A stretch of 64,000 bases of DNA, from the NCBI GenBank assembly GCA_965279285.1, contig OZ257148.1, positions 682,001 to 746,000 of the forward strand, written 5' to 3'. Position 1 is the stretch's first letter. Each line of letters opens with the position of its first letter. The notes below the pieces were generated by a model. It ran no database searches and was not told the DNA's origin. It saw only the letters and a program-made list of their open reading frames with translations. Positions 9,793-19,285 of this stretch are shown here, piece by piece. The stretch comes from G965279335 sp965279285. GTDB lineage: Bacteria; Pseudomonadota; Gammaproteobacteria; DSM-16500. The position numbers and the translations under genes were made by a program.

Positions 9793-10623
9793 TTATTTGT
9801 TAGGCGGATTGCTTGCATCTTGCTTGGTAATTTCTTGGGCTATTTCTGGGGGTGTATTATGGTTGTATCTTAGTCCGTAGAGTATCAAATATCCTTCGGA
9901 GCTTTCTTTTGATTTTTTATACAGCTTGCGTAATAAATCAGCAGAAACTTTGTTGTTGGCAGCGATATCGCCTAATAAATAATAATTTTTTGAATCGGAT
10001 AAATAGTCGAGTGTTGCAATGCTGACGTTGGGGTTGAGTACTACAAGTCGTATTGCAGCAAGCCCTTTATTATTTCCGGGTGTTAAGTTTACAGTTGATC
10101 CAAGGCGATCATTTAGCTGTGGATTATCAAGATGAGCAATTTTGTCGAGTAATTCTGCGCTGGCATACGGGTTTTGTGCGATAGCCGCAATAATATAAAT
10201 TCCATAGCGGTCGGAGTAGGCTGCTGTATTACTTAAGAGCTCTTGTTTGAGTAAGTCTGTATCTTTTATTTTGGCGATTTCATGAACTTTGTTAAAAGTT
10301 TGGTAAAGTTGAATTTTATCGCTGACTAAATAAATGCTAGCGGGAATGATAATGAGAGTTGCTACAATAGAGTAGATATATTTTCTTTTGTTAATTCCGT
10401 GAACAATGATTCCCAGTAGGAAACCAAAGACGCCGTAGAAAAGAGCATCAAATAAAAAACTGAAAGGCAAAAAAATATATTCAATGGCTGCAGTTGAAGA
10501 GCTTGAATGTTGAATGGCTAAGCAGGATAGATATCCCTCAATAGAGGCGCCGATAAGACCAAAAATAAGCGCAATTAAAAAAGGTAATCGCCATGAATAA
10601 TCTTTGTTTAGCAGCGTTTTCAT
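9793..10623 (-). CDS. Hypothetical membrane protein with leucine-rich-variant-like C-terminal repeats
   Basis: This is a 276-aa protein. The first 110 residues hold about three membrane segments. The rest carries loose repeats built around NP/NN plus a helix (AIAQNPYASAELLDKIA, VVLNPNVSIATLDYLS, IAANNKVSADLLRKLY, LRYNHNTPPEIAQEI). These resemble leucine-rich variant (LRV) repeats. I chose ATG 10621-10623 because AAGGA lies about 8 nt upstream. A GTG 45 nt earlier lies inside a probable -10 sequence. Function is unknown. Confidence 0.75.
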   Translation of the reverse strand: MKTLLNKDYSWRLPFLIALIFGLIGASIEGYLSCLAIQHSSSSTAAIEYIFLPFSFLFDALFYGVFGFLLGIIVHGINKRKYIYSIVATLIIIPASIYLVSDKIQLYQTFNKVHEIAKIKDTDLLKQELLSNTAAYSDRYGIYIIAAIAQNPYASAELLDKIAHLDNPQLNDRLGSTVNLTPGNNKGLAAIRLVVLNPNVSIATLDYLSDSKNYYLLGDIAANNKVSADLLRKLYKKSKESSEGYLILYGLRYNHNTPPEIAQEITKQDASNPPNK

Positions 10624-10748
10624 TAAGTGTTCCTTGCAAAGGTTGCTACTACTATCAGCTCGTTCCACTATAATGGTAAATCCTTTGTTTTACAATTTAC
10701 ATGAGCTTGTTCTGAGTTCTTAGCAACTACTCAGACGCCATAGAGGTT

Positions 10749-10854
10749 GGTGGGCACCCCACCCTACATTTTTATAATTTCCACCACCCACGACATCATC
10801 GATTACAAAAATACAATAAATAATGTAGGGTGGGCAAAGCGTAGCGTGCCCACC
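10749..10854. repeat. Type-1 palindromic element, copy 3, one arm internally deleted
   Basis: The left core arm is shortened (GGTGGGCACCCCACCCTAC, having lost the GCTGCGCTTTG part). The right arm is full length. The loop is the reverse complement of the loop in the copy at 7.0 kb, so the two are inverted relatives. The rest of the 314-nt space between 10623 and tkt holds no gene that I can see. Confidence 0.88.
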
Positions 10855-10937
10855 AATCTCGCCGAGCAGTTTTCTTAATGCCTAAGCGAATAAAATGATG
10901 TAACATGCGGTAATTTTGTGATGAGGAGAGGCTTTGT

Positions 10938-12971
10938 ATGCCTACGCGTCAAGAGCTTGCGAATGCTATTCGTGCGTTAAGTATGGATGCAGTACAAAAA
11001 GCTAACTCAGGCCATCCAGGAATGCCTATGGGTATGGCGGATATCGCTCAGGTTTTATGGGCCGACTTTTTGCAGCATAATCCAGCAAATCCTCACTGGC
11101 TAAATCGTGATCGTTTTGTGCTTTCGAATGGGCATGGATCCATGCTTTTGTATTCGTTATTACATTTAACCGGTTACTCGCTGACGATTGAGGATTTAAA
11201 GAATTTTCGTCAATTACATTCTAAAACACCCGGGCATCCAGAGTTGCATGAAGCTCCTGGAGTCGAAACAACCACCGGGCCTTTGGGTCAAGGTTTGGCA
11301 AATGCAGTCGGCATGGCCATTGTTGAAAAGCATTTGGCTAAATTATTTAATCGTGAAAATTTTCCGCTTATTGATCATACAACCTATGTTTTTGTTGGTG
11401 ATGGTTGTTTAATGGAGGGTATTTCTCATGAAGTATGCTCACTCGCAGGAACATTAGGTTTAGGTAAATTAATTGTTTTTTACGATGATAATGGTATTTC
11501 AATTGATGGTGATGTGCGCGGATGGTTTACTGATAATACACCGCTGCGATTTGAAAGTTATGGTTGGCAAGTTATTCCCAATATTGATGGTCACAATCCA
11601 GAAGCTATTCGGCAAGCGATTATTGATGCTCGAGCAGACACTCGTCGACCGACTTTAATTTGTTGTAAAACAGTAATTGGTTTTGGTTCACCGAATAGGG
11701 CAGGCACTGCTAAGGTTCATGGCGAAGCCTTAGGCGAAGCAGAAATAGCAGCTGCTCGTCAAATGCTGCAATGGCCTTACGCCGCTTTTGAAATTCCGCC
11801 AGCCTATTCTGCTGCTTGGGATGCGCGTGCAGCTGGAAAAAAACGCGAGCATCATTGGAATGAATTATTTTCTGCTTATCACCAGGCTTATCCAGCATTA
11901 GCACAAGAACTATTGCGACGTATGCAAGGCCGTCTTCCTGATGCGTGGTTAGACGTCACACAAAAAATAATTCGAGAGTTGGTTGAGAAGCAAGAATCTA
12001 TCGCTACTCGGAAAGCTTCACATTTGTGTTTAGAGCAATTAACAGCTGTTTTACCTGAGTTAATGGGAGGATCTGCAGATTTAACGGGGTCAAACTTAAC
12101 TGACTGGAAAAAAATGCAAGTATTTTCTTTTAATTGTCCTGAGGGTCAATATATTCATTATGGTGTCCGAGAATTTGGTATGTCGGCTATTATGAATGGT
12201 ATGGCGTTGGCGGGAGGAGTGTTGCCTTTTGGCGGAACGTTTTTAACTTTTTCTGATTACGCACGTAATGCGGTACGGCTTGCAGCGTTAATGAAGCAGC
12301 GAGTCATATTTGTTTATACTCATGATTCGATTGGCTTAGGAGAAGATGGTCCTACACATCAAGCAGTTGAGCATGCAGCAAGCCTACGTTTAATTCCGCA
12401 GCTGACAGTTTGGCGTCCTTGTGACACGGTAGAGACAATGGTTGCATGGAAAAAAGCGATTGAACATCAAGGTCCTAGTTGTTTGTTGTTATCTAGGCAA
12501 AACCTACCTTATCAAGCACGTAGCCAGCAAGCGATTGAGCATATTGAGCGTGGCGGCTATGTTTTATTTGACTGTGAAGGAGCGCCAGAATTAATCTTAA
12601 TTGCCACGGGTTCAGAAGTAGGATTGGCTGTGGATGCAGCAAAACAATTACAGGCATTGGGTCATTTAGCACGGGTGGTTTCTATGCCTGCAACGAATGT
12701 ATTTCTTGCGCAAGATGAAGCTTATCAAGAAGCGGTGTTGCCAAAAAGAGTTGGGATAAGAATTGCAATAGAGGCGGGATCAACGAATTATTGGTATCAG
12801 TTTGTTGGTTGTCATGGCAGAGTTATTGGTTTAGATCAATTTGGCTTATCGGCACCGGCAAAAGAAGTATTTAAAGAATTTGGTTTTACGGTTGAGCAGG
12901 TTGTTGCAGTTGCTAATGACTTGTTTGCAAAAGCAAAGAACAGACAGGAGAGAGCAGTATATGACTATTAG
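10938..12971 (+). CDS. tkt: Transketolase
   Basis: The 677-aa enzyme uses thiamine diphosphate to move two-carbon units between sugar phosphates in the pentose phosphate pathway. The N-terminal part has ANSGHPGMPMG, GPLGQGLANAVGMA and the ThDP motif GDGCLMEGISHEVCSLAGT. The middle has REFGMSAIMNGMALHGG-like text (here MALAGG) and THDSIGLGEDGPTHQ. ATG has GGAGAGG 6 nt upstream. Its last codons overlap the gap start by 11 nt, so translation of the two is probably coupled. Confidence 0.97.
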   Translation: MPTRQELANAIRALSMDAVQKANSGHPGMPMGMADIAQVLWADFLQHNPANPHWLNRDRFVLSNGHGSMLLYSLLHLTGYSLTIEDLKNFRQLHSKTPGHPELHEAPGVETTTGPLGQGLANAVGMAIVEKHLAKLFNRENFPLIDHTTYVFVGDGCLMEGISHEVCSLAGTLGLGKLIVFYDDNGISIDGDVRGWFTDNTPLRFESYGWQVIPNIDGHNPEAIRQAIIDARADTRRPTLICCKTVIGFGSPNRAGTAKVHGEALGEAEIAAARQMLQWPYAAFEIPPAYSAAWDARAAGKKREHHWNELFSAYHQAYPALAQELLRRMQGRLPDAWLDVTQKIIRELVEKQESIATRKASHLCLEQLTAVLPELMGGSADLTGSNLTDWKKMQVFSFNCPEGQYIHYGVREFGMSAIMNGMALAGGVLPFGGTFLTFSDYARNAVRLAALMKQRVIFVYTHDSIGLGEDGPTHQAVEHAASLRLIPQLTVWRPCDTVETMVAWKKAIEHQGPSCLLLSRQNLPYQARSQQAIEHIERGGYVLFDCEGAPELILIATGSEVGLAVDAAKQLQALGHLARVVSMPATNVFLAQDEAYQEAVLPKRVGIRIAIEAGSTNYWYQFVGCHGRVIGLDQFGLSAPAKEVFKEFGFTVEQVVAVANDLFAKAKNRQERAVYDY

Positions 12972-13968
12972 AGTTGCAATAAATGGTTACGGTAGAATTG
13001 GTCGCAATATTTTACGTGCACATTATGAAAATAAAAAATATGCAGACATGCAAATTGTAGCAATTAATGATTTAGGTGATGTTAAAACTAACGCGCACTT
13101 AACTCGTTATGACACGACGCACGGAAAATTTCCAGGCGAAGTGTTAGTTGATGGAAATGATTTAATTGTTAACGGTGATAAGATTCGCGTGGTTGCAGAA
13201 CGTGATCCAAAAAAATTACCTTGGCGTGAAATGAATGTTGATGTTGTGTTGGAATGCACAGGATTTTTTACCAGCAAAGAAAAAGCGTATGCTCACATTG
13301 AAGCAGGCGCAAAGAAAGTCATTATTTCAGCGCCAGGAACCGGTGTTGATGCAACAGTTGTTTATGGTGTGAATGAAAAAACGTTAAAGCCATCTGATGT
13401 TATTATTTCAAATGCATCATGCACAACAAATTGTTTAGCTCCGTTAGCGAAAGTATTACATGAGAGCTTAGGTATTGTGAGTGGTTTAATGAATACAGTG
13501 CACTCTTATACTAATGATCAAGTATTAATTGATGTGTATCACTCAGATTTGCGGCGTGCACGTTCAGCGACTCACTCAATGATACCGACTAAAACAGGTG
13601 CAGCAGCAGCTGTTGGGTTGGTTTTGCCTGAATTGAATGGCAAGTTAGATGGTTTTTCTATTCGTGTACCCACAATTAATGTTTCTGTTGTTGATTTTAC
13701 TTTGCTTGTTAAAAGAGATACGACGGTAGAAGAAGTCAATAAAGTTTTAAGCACTGCTGCTGCAGGAGCATTAAAAGGAATTTTGTTAGTGAACTCTGAA
13801 CCCTTGGTTTCATGTGATTTTAATCATAATCCAGCATCGTCAATTGTGGATTTGAGTGAAACAAAAGTGATTGGTAGTTTAGTGAAAGTACTTTCTTGGT
13901 ACGATAATGAGTGGGGTTTCTCAAACCGTATGCTGGATGTAGCACACGTGTTTATGGCTGTAAAATAA
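12961..13968 (+). CDS. gap: Glyceraldehyde-3-phosphate dehydrogenase (type I)
   Basis: The 335-aa protein starts MTIRVAINGYGRIGRN, the NAD-binding signature. It carries the catalytic SNASCTTNCLAP and ends SWYDNEWGFSNRMLDVA. ATG at 12961 is chosen although the frame is open further upstream inside tkt, because it begins at the Rossmann strand. AGGAGAG lies just upstream. Linkage to tkt is common in gammaproteobacteria, but the usual next genes (pgk, pyk, fba) are absent; phosphate transport genes follow. Erythrose-4-phosphate dehydrogenase is a less likely alternative. Confidence 0.93.
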   Translation: MTIRVAINGYGRIGRNILRAHYENKKYADMQIVAINDLGDVKTNAHLTRYDTTHGKFPGEVLVDGNDLIVNGDKIRVVAERDPKKLPWREMNVDVVLECTGFFTSKEKAYAHIEAGAKKVIISAPGTGVDATVVYGVNEKTLKPSDVIISNASCTTNCLAPLAKVLHESLGIVSGLMNTVHSYTNDQVLIDVYHSDLRRARSATHSMIPTKTGAAAAVGLVLPELNGKLDGFSIRVPTINVSVVDFTLLVKRDTTVEEVNKVLSTAAAGALKGILLVNSEPLVSCDFNHNPASSIVDLSETKVIGSLVKVLSWYDNEWGFSNRMLDVAHVFMAVK

Positions 13969-13981
13969 GGAGTTTAGGCGT

Positions 13982-14659
13982 ATGCCAACCACACCATTTT
14001 TAAATATGTTTGGCCGCTCGCCGATTAAGCCATTAGAAGAGCATATGTCTAAGGTTTGTTTGTGCGTACAAGAGTTAAGCGCTTTTTTTGCAGCAGCTTT
14101 CGCTGAGGATTGGTCTGTTGTCGAAAAATTACAACTTGAAATTGTTCGGCATGAAAATCAAGCTGATGTAATGAAGCGCGAGTTACGTTTGCATTTACCA
14201 AATAATTTATTTACCTCTGTGTCCCGCAGTGATTTGTTAGAATTATTAAATGTACAAGATCGTTTGGCTAATAAAGCCAAAGATATTGCGGGTGTGGTCA
14301 TGGGGCGGAGAATGATATTTCCTGATCCCATTAAGCCAGCATTTATGGAATTTTTACAGCGTAGTATTGAAGCGTCTAAGCAGGCAGATACAGCGATTCA
14401 TGAGTTGGATGAATTATTAGAAACAGGTTTTAGTGGCAATGAAGTTAAGCATGTCGATAATATGATAGCTAAATTGTCGCGTATTGAACATGAAACGGAT
14501 GAGCTGCAAATTCATTTGCGACAAATCATGTTTACTTTAGAGGATGAACTTCCTCCTGTTAAAGTGATGTTTCTTTATCAAATTATCGAATGGGTTGGCG
14601 AGTTAGCAGATAATGCTCGTGCAGTCGGTGGTAATTTACAAATTTTAGTTGCCAGATGA
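13982..14659 (+). CDS. DUF47/PhoU-like protein, partner of Pit
   Basis: This 225-aa all-helical protein belongs to the PhoU-related TIGR00153/DUF47 family. It begins LNMFGRSPIKPLEEHMSKV and has paired acidic helices (HENQADVMKREL, RIEHETDELQIHLRQIMF). Such proteins are usually encoded beside Pit permeases and are thought to tune phosphate uptake. AAGGAG lies about 9 nt before the ATG, overlapping the gap stop region, so it is probably in the tkt-gap transcript. The pit gene follows after 12 nt. Confidence 0.9.
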   Translation: MPTTPFLNMFGRSPIKPLEEHMSKVCLCVQELSAFFAAAFAEDWSVVEKLQLEIVRHENQADVMKRELRLHLPNNLFTSVSRSDLLELLNVQDRLANKAKDIAGVVMGRRMIFPDPIKPAFMEFLQRSIEASKQADTAIHELDELLETGFSGNEVKHVDNMIAKLSRIEHETDELQIHLRQIMFTLEDELPPVKVMFLYQIIEWVGELADNARAVGGNLQILVAR

Positions 14660-14671
14660 GATAATTTTCCC

Positions 14672-15922
14672 ATGGAATATGGTTTAATTTTTATTGTACT
14701 TGCTTGTGTTGTTGGTCTCTGGATGACTTGGGGGATCGGAGCAAATGATCTTGCCAATATCATGAGTACGGCAATGGGCTCCAAAGCCATTACCGTGCAG
14801 CAAGCATTAATTATTGCGATTGTCTTTGAAATTGCCGGTGCGTTGTTAGGTGGGGGTGGGGTCACTGAAACAATTCGTGGCGGAATTATCGATGTTCATG
14901 CTTTAAATAACACGCCGCAATTATTAGTCTATGGCATGTTGTCGGTTTTATTTGCGGGTGCTGTGTGGATTACTTTCGCAAGCTTTCTTGGTATGCCGGT
15001 TTCAATTACGAATGCCATTATTGGCGGCTTAGTGGGTGTAGGCGCAATCATGTTAGGCATCGATGCTATCCATTGGCAAACAGTTATTTATATAGCGATT
15101 AGTTGGATTTCTTCACCAACAATTGCTGGCATTATTGCTTTTTTATTATTTATTTCGATTAAAAGAAGTATATTGGGTGCAGAAAATCCTTTTCGCGCAG
15201 CAAAAAGATATGTGCCAATTTATTTATTTTTAGTTGGGATCGTGCTTTCTTTAATGACGGTGCTAAAAGGTATGGATCATTTTCATCTGTATCGTACTGC
15301 AACCTCTAGCATTGTTATTGTTCTTTTATCAGCGATCGCGATATTTTGTATAGGTTTATATGCGATGAAGCATGTACAACTTAAAGTAAAATTAAACCGT
15401 CATACTCAGTATCTTTATATTGAAAATATGTTTAGTGTTTTAATGGCATTTACTGCTTGCGCAATGGTGTTTGCGCATGGTTCTAATGATGTAGCAATTG
15501 CAGTTGGCCCTGTTTCTGGGGTGGTAACCTTGGTGATGAAAGGTCAAGCAATTAATGATGCTACTGTTTTAAATGGTATGTTATTAATGGGTTGTTTAGG
15601 TGTTATTTTGGGTTTGTTTATGTATGGGCGCAAAGTAATAGCGACAGTAGGTACAGCCATTACTACATTAACACCAAGCCGAGCTTTCGCAGCCACATTA
15701 GCTGCTGCAAGCACAGTTGTTGTTTCTACTAGCACGGGTATTCCTGTTTCAGCAACACAAACTTTGGTGGGCGCTGTTTTTGGTGTTGGTTTAGCGCGTG
15801 GTATTGATGCATTAAATTTAAATGTTATTCGTAATATTTTTCTTTCATGGATTATTACTATTCCTGCATCAGCAGGGTTAGCAACGTTATTCTTTTATAT
15901 TTTGCGCCATGTTTTTGGGTAA
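14672..15922 (+). CDS. pit: Low-affinity inorganic phosphate transporter (Pit family)
   Basis: This 416-aa membrane protein has the duplicated Pit signature. The first copy is GIGANDLANIMSTAMGSKAI (about residue 22) and the second is FAHGSNDVAIAVGPVSGVV (about residue 268). About ten to twelve membrane segments are evident. Pit permeases move metal-phosphate complexes with protons. It lies 12 nt after the DUF47 gene. The stop is followed within 10 nt by a palindromic element that probably closes the tkt-gap-DUF47-pit transcript. Confidence 0.95.
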   Translation: MEYGLIFIVLACVVGLWMTWGIGANDLANIMSTAMGSKAITVQQALIIAIVFEIAGALLGGGGVTETIRGGIIDVHALNNTPQLLVYGMLSVLFAGAVWITFASFLGMPVSITNAIIGGLVGVGAIMLGIDAIHWQTVIYIAISWISSPTIAGIIAFLLFISIKRSILGAENPFRAAKRYVPIYLFLVGIVLSLMTVLKGMDHFHLYRTATSSIVIVLLSAIAIFCIGLYAMKHVQLKVKLNRHTQYLYIENMFSVLMAFTACAMVFAHGSNDVAIAVGPVSGVVTLVMKGQAINDATVLNGMLLMGCLGVILGLFMYGRKVIATVGTAITTLTPSRAFAATLAAASTVVVSTSTGIPVSATQTLVGAVFGVGLARGIDALNLNVIRNIFLSWIITIPASAGLATLFFYILRHVFG

Positions 15923-15928
15923 GATTTT

Positions 15929-16054
15929 GTAACTATTCAGCGATGAAGAAGTTTGGTGGGCACGCTGCGCTTTGCCCACCCTACATAGTTTGTCATGCCA
16001 GCGTGCTTCTAGCTGGCGTCTAGTACGGTGGGCAAAGCGCAGCGTGCCCACCAA
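15929..16054. repeat. Type-1 palindromic element, copy 4
   Basis: The left tip is GTAACTATTCAGCGATG, then the core arm. The loop (GTCATGCCAGCGTGCTTCTA) is shared in inverted form with the copies at 22.4, 52.4 and 59.0 kb. The right core arm is followed directly by AAATTT, so the right outer tip is missing. It lies between pit and the PNP gene. Confidence 0.9.
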
Positions 16055-16097
16055 ATTTTTTATAATTATTTTTTTTAAATTAGTAAGGATTAGGGCG

Positions 16098-16922
16098 ATG
16101 ACTGTGACTATGCAAGAAACGATGGATGCCATCCGTAAATATGCGCCTAGCTTTAATGCTAAAGTAGGAATTATTTTAGGCTCAGGTTTGGGCGGAATAG
16201 CTGAACGATTAACGAATACGATTACAGTTCCTTATCAAGCCATTCCAGGATTGCACTCGGGCGGTGTTGCGGGTCATGCGTCACTATTGATTATGGGTTA
16301 TTTAGATGATGTGCCAGTAGTTTGTATGAAAGGTCGTTTGCATTTGTATGAAGGTGTACCGTTTGAGGGTATTCGTACTTTTGTTAGAATTGTCAAACAC
16401 CTCAGTGCAGACACCTTAATTGTGACGGGTGCGGCTGGATCATTACGCCCTGAAGTTGGTCCAGGAGAAGTTATGGTGATTAATGATCATTTAAATTTCC
16501 AGCCGGGTAATCCTCTGCTGGGCCCTAATGATGAATCAATTGGCCCACGTTTTGTGAGTTTGGAAAATGCTTATGATTCAGATTTGCGTGAAACTTTAAT
16601 GAGAGTAGGAAAACAATTGGATTTTAATTTAAGTCAGGGTGTTTATCTTTCTTTACTTGGCCCTTCATTTGAAACTCCGGCAGAAATTCGAGCATATCGC
16701 ACGCTAGGCGCAGATTGTGTGGGCATGTCAGTTGTGCCTGAAGTTATTGTTGCTCGACATTGCGGTTTAAAAGTTGTTGGTTTATCTGCAATTACTAATT
16801 TAGCGGTAGGAATGAGTGCTGAAAAAGTTACTCATGATGGTACTCTGCAGTTTGGTGAAGTGGCTGCACGTAAGTTAGTAAAATTAATTCCAGCATTTAT
16901 TAAAGAGATAAGTCGTGTTTAA
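16098..16922 (+). CDS. Purine nucleoside phosphorylase (inosine/guanosine type)
   Basis: The 274-aa enzyme cleaves purine (deoxy)nucleosides with phosphate. Motifs include GIILGSGLGGIAERL, the phosphate-site HSGGVAGHAS and RLHLYEG, GAAGSLRPEVGPGEVM, and GMSVVPEVIVARHCGLKVVG. It is the trimeric PNP family rather than hexameric DeoD. ATG at 16098 has AAGGA about 8 nt upstream; the frame is open further upstream only because it runs through a repeat element. It overlaps deoC by 8 nt. Confidence 0.95.
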   Translation: MTVTMQETMDAIRKYAPSFNAKVGIILGSGLGGIAERLTNTITVPYQAIPGLHSGGVAGHASLLIMGYLDDVPVVCMKGRLHLYEGVPFEGIRTFVRIVKHLSADTLIVTGAAGSLRPEVGPGEVMVINDHLNFQPGNPLLGPNDESIGPRFVSLENAYDSDLRETLMRVGKQLDFNLSQGVYLSLLGPSFETPAEIRAYRTLGADCVGMSVVPEVIVARHCGLKVVGLSAITNLAVGMSAEKVTHDGTLQFGEVAARKLVKLIPAFIKEISRV

Positions 16923-17640
16923 TAAAGTGAGCTCAGAAAAAATTTTATCGCTGATTGATTTAACCAGCCTCAATGAGGCGGATGATGAAGCAGCGATTAC
17001 ATCAATGTGTGCTAAAGCAATATCACCGCTGAGTCATGTCGCTGCCTTGTGTGTTTATCCGCAATTTGTAAAACAGGTGGTGAGTTTTGTTAACAACAGA
17101 CCAATTAAGATCGCAACAGTAGTTAATTTTCCTTCAGGCAACGATCCACTCGATAAAGTTCTTTTTTTAATACAGCAAGCGATCAGTGACGGAGCAAATG
17201 AAATTGATGTTGTTTTTCCTTATCAGCAATATTTAGCCGGCGATGTGGAGCATGCTGTTCAATTTGTTCAACAATGCAAGACACACTGTGGGGCAGATGT
17301 TTTATTAAAGGTTATTTTAGAAACGGGCGCATTAAATGATTTAGTTAAAGTTGCTGATATAAGTCGTCGAGTTTTATTAGCAGGGGCAGATTTTTTAAAA
17401 ACATCAACAGGAAAAATTGCTGTTGGCGCAACGTTAGAGGCAGCACAAGTGATGTTGTTAACCATTAAAGAGATGTCAAAAAAGCTAAACCGTTCGTTTG
17501 GCTTTAAAGCTTCTGGCGGTGTACGAACAGTAGCTGATGCTACGCAATATATAAATTTAGCAGCGGAAATAATGGGCGATGATTGGGTGCAAGCTGATAA
17601 CTTTCGTTTAGGTGCGAGTCAGCTAGTTGATTGTTTGTGA
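16915..17640 (+). CDS. deoC: Deoxyribose-phosphate aldolase
   Basis: The 241-aa class I aldolase splits deoxyribose 5-phosphate into glyceraldehyde 3-phosphate and acetaldehyde. Key signatures are NEIDVVFPYQ, LKVILETG, the Schiff-base lysine in ADFLKTSTGK, and GFKASGGVRT. The GTG start overlaps the PNP gene, indicating coupling. Together they convert deoxynucleosides into glycolytic intermediates. Confidence 0.96.
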   Translation: MFNKVSSEKILSLIDLTSLNEADDEAAITSMCAKAISPLSHVAALCVYPQFVKQVVSFVNNRPIKIATVVNFPSGNDPLDKVLFLIQQAISDGANEIDVVFPYQQYLAGDVEHAVQFVQQCKTHCGADVLLKVILETGALNDLVKVADISRRVLLAGADFLKTSTGKIAVGATLEAAQVMLLTIKEMSKKLNRSFGFKASGGVRTVADATQYINLAAEIMGDDWVQADNFRLGASQLVDCL

Positions 17641-17644
17641 TTTC

Positions 17645-17813
17645 ATAACTATTCAGCAGCGAGGGAGTTTGGTGGGCACGCTACGCTTTGCCCACCCTAC
17701 AAAAGCATTCCACTATAATATTCTATTGGAAAAACGGCGGTTACAATTATAAAAAACGTAGGGTGGGCAAAGCGTAGCGTGCCCACCAAACTCCCTCGCT
17801 GCTGAATAGTTAT
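17645..17813. repeat. Type-1 palindromic element, copy 5 (perfect arms)
   Basis: The outer and inner arms are exact inverted repeats from ATAACTATTCAGCAGCGAGG on the left to its complement on the right, continuing into the core arms. The loop is the AAAAACGGCGGTTACAATTA type. It starts 5 nt after the deoC stop. The rest of the 281-nt gap before the MFS gene holds only the ribosome site GGAGG. Confidence 0.92.
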
Positions 17814-17921
17814 GTGATCATAAGTACAGAGCCGATAGAGCAAAAATCCCCTGGCTTTTTTAGCTTAATTATGGTACAAAGCTGACCAATTAAAGCATAC
17901 AAAACTGGAGGTAACAAAGTC

Positions 17922-19268
17922 GTGGCTATACAGCAGAAAAACACTGTTCCAGATCATACCGCTCAAGGTTGGTTAGTCGTCTTAACAGCATCACTTTTTT
18001 TCTTCTATGAATTTATTCAGCTTAATCTTTTTAATGCGATTGATGTCCAGCTAATGCAGTCATTTCATTTGACAGCGCCGCAATTGGGTCAGCTTTCTTC
18101 GATGTATTTTTATGCAAATGCCTTATTTCTTTTTCCAGCTGGAATTTTGTTAGATCGCTATAGTACGAAAAAGTTGCTCTTAGCTGCTGTTGTTTTGTGT
18201 ACAGTGGGTACTTTTATTTTTGCTATTGCTCAGGATTATTTTATTGCAGCAGTGGGTCGAGCATTGGTGGGTTGGGGAGCTGCATTTTGTTTTTTAAGTT
18301 GCGTGCGCCTTGCAACTCGTTGGTTTCCACCACAAAAAATGGCATTTGTTACCGGAATGGTGGTGACAATGGCAATGCTAGGCGGTCTTGTTGCACAAAC
18401 ACCGATGGAAATCTTAAGTCGTTATATGGGCTGGCGTAATGCAGTTTTGATTGATGCGAGCTTAGGCCTTTTTGTTGGCCTTGCTATTTTATTTTTTGTT
18501 CAAGATCACCCACCTACATTTAATGAAAACGGCGCTAAAGAAAAAGACAATGCTCAACATCTTAGTTTGTGGCGTAGTTTAGGGTTGGTTTTGCTAAACA
18601 AAAATAATTGGCTAGGTGGAATTTATACTTCATTATTAAATTTACCAGTATTTCTTTTAGGTGCCTTGTTTGGTATTCATTATTTAGTAGAAGTGCATCA
18701 ACTTACGGCAGCCCAAGCTTCTTATGCTACGACAATGTTTTTTGTCGGCGTCATCTTTGGAGCCCCAGCTTTTGGTTGGTTCTCTGATCGTATTGGCCGC
18801 CGGATATTGCCGATGATTATTGGTGCTATTCTGTCTTTAATTGTGATGTTAATGCTGATGTATGTACCTGATTTATCATTAGGGGCATTAATAGGCTTAT
18901 TCTTTTTGATTGGTTTTGTCACTAGCTCTCAAGTGTTAAGTTATCCTGCTATTGCTGAGTTAAATCCTCTCGCATTGACGAGTACTGCAATGAGTATTGC
19001 TTCGGTGAGTATTATGCTGAGTGGAGCTATTTTTCAGCCTTTCTTTGGTTGGGTGATGGAGTTGCATTGGGATCATAAAGTTGTGAATGACGTACCTATT
19101 TATTCTGCACATGATTTCTTAAATGCTATGATGATTATGCCGGTTGCGTTCATCATTGGTTTGCTTATTGCCTGGATGATGAAAGAAACTTACTGTAAAT
19201 CACAGGTTAATGGTTATTCTGGTACTTCAGAAAAGTTGCGAGAAATTCCTGTTTCAGTAAATAATTAA
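17922..19268 (+). CDS. Major facilitator superfamily transporter
   Basis: This 448-aa protein has about twelve membrane segments in two halves. The MFS loop motifs are present: GILLDRYSTKKLL after helix 2 and GWFSDRIGRRILP in the second half. It starts with GTG behind GGAGG (10 nt). It lies between deoC and deoB, so a nucleoside or pentose substrate is a reasonable guess from context only. The sequence is not of the NupG or CNT nucleoside carrier type as far as I can tell. Confidence 0.85.
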   Translation: MAIQQKNTVPDHTAQGWLVVLTASLFFFYEFIQLNLFNAIDVQLMQSFHLTAPQLGQLSSMYFYANALFLFPAGILLDRYSTKKLLLAAVVLCTVGTFIFAIAQDYFIAAVGRALVGWGAAFCFLSCVRLATRWFPPQKMAFVTGMVVTMAMLGGLVAQTPMEILSRYMGWRNAVLIDASLGLFVGLAILFFVQDHPPTFNENGAKEKDNAQHLSLWRSLGLVLLNKNNWLGGIYTSLLNLPVFLLGALFGIHYLVEVHQLTAAQASYATTMFFVGVIFGAPAFGWFSDRIGRRILPMIIGAILSLIVMLMLMYVPDLSLGALIGLFFLIGFVTSSQVLSYPAIAELNPLALTSTAMSIASVSIMLSGAIFQPFFGWVMELHWDHKVVNDVPIYSAHDFLNAMMIMPVAFIIGLLIAWMMKETYCKSQVNGYSGTSEKLREIPVSVNN

Positions 19269-19285
19269 ATAGTAGGAATTTTCAT

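Noticed and set aside
12841..12960. N-terminal extension of GAPDH
   Set aside because: It overlaps tkt in another frame; the Rossmann start and ribosome site support 12961.
15972..16097. N-terminal extension of the PNP gene
   Set aside because: The extra 42 codons are translated from a palindromic element; the family start and a ribosome site are at 16098.
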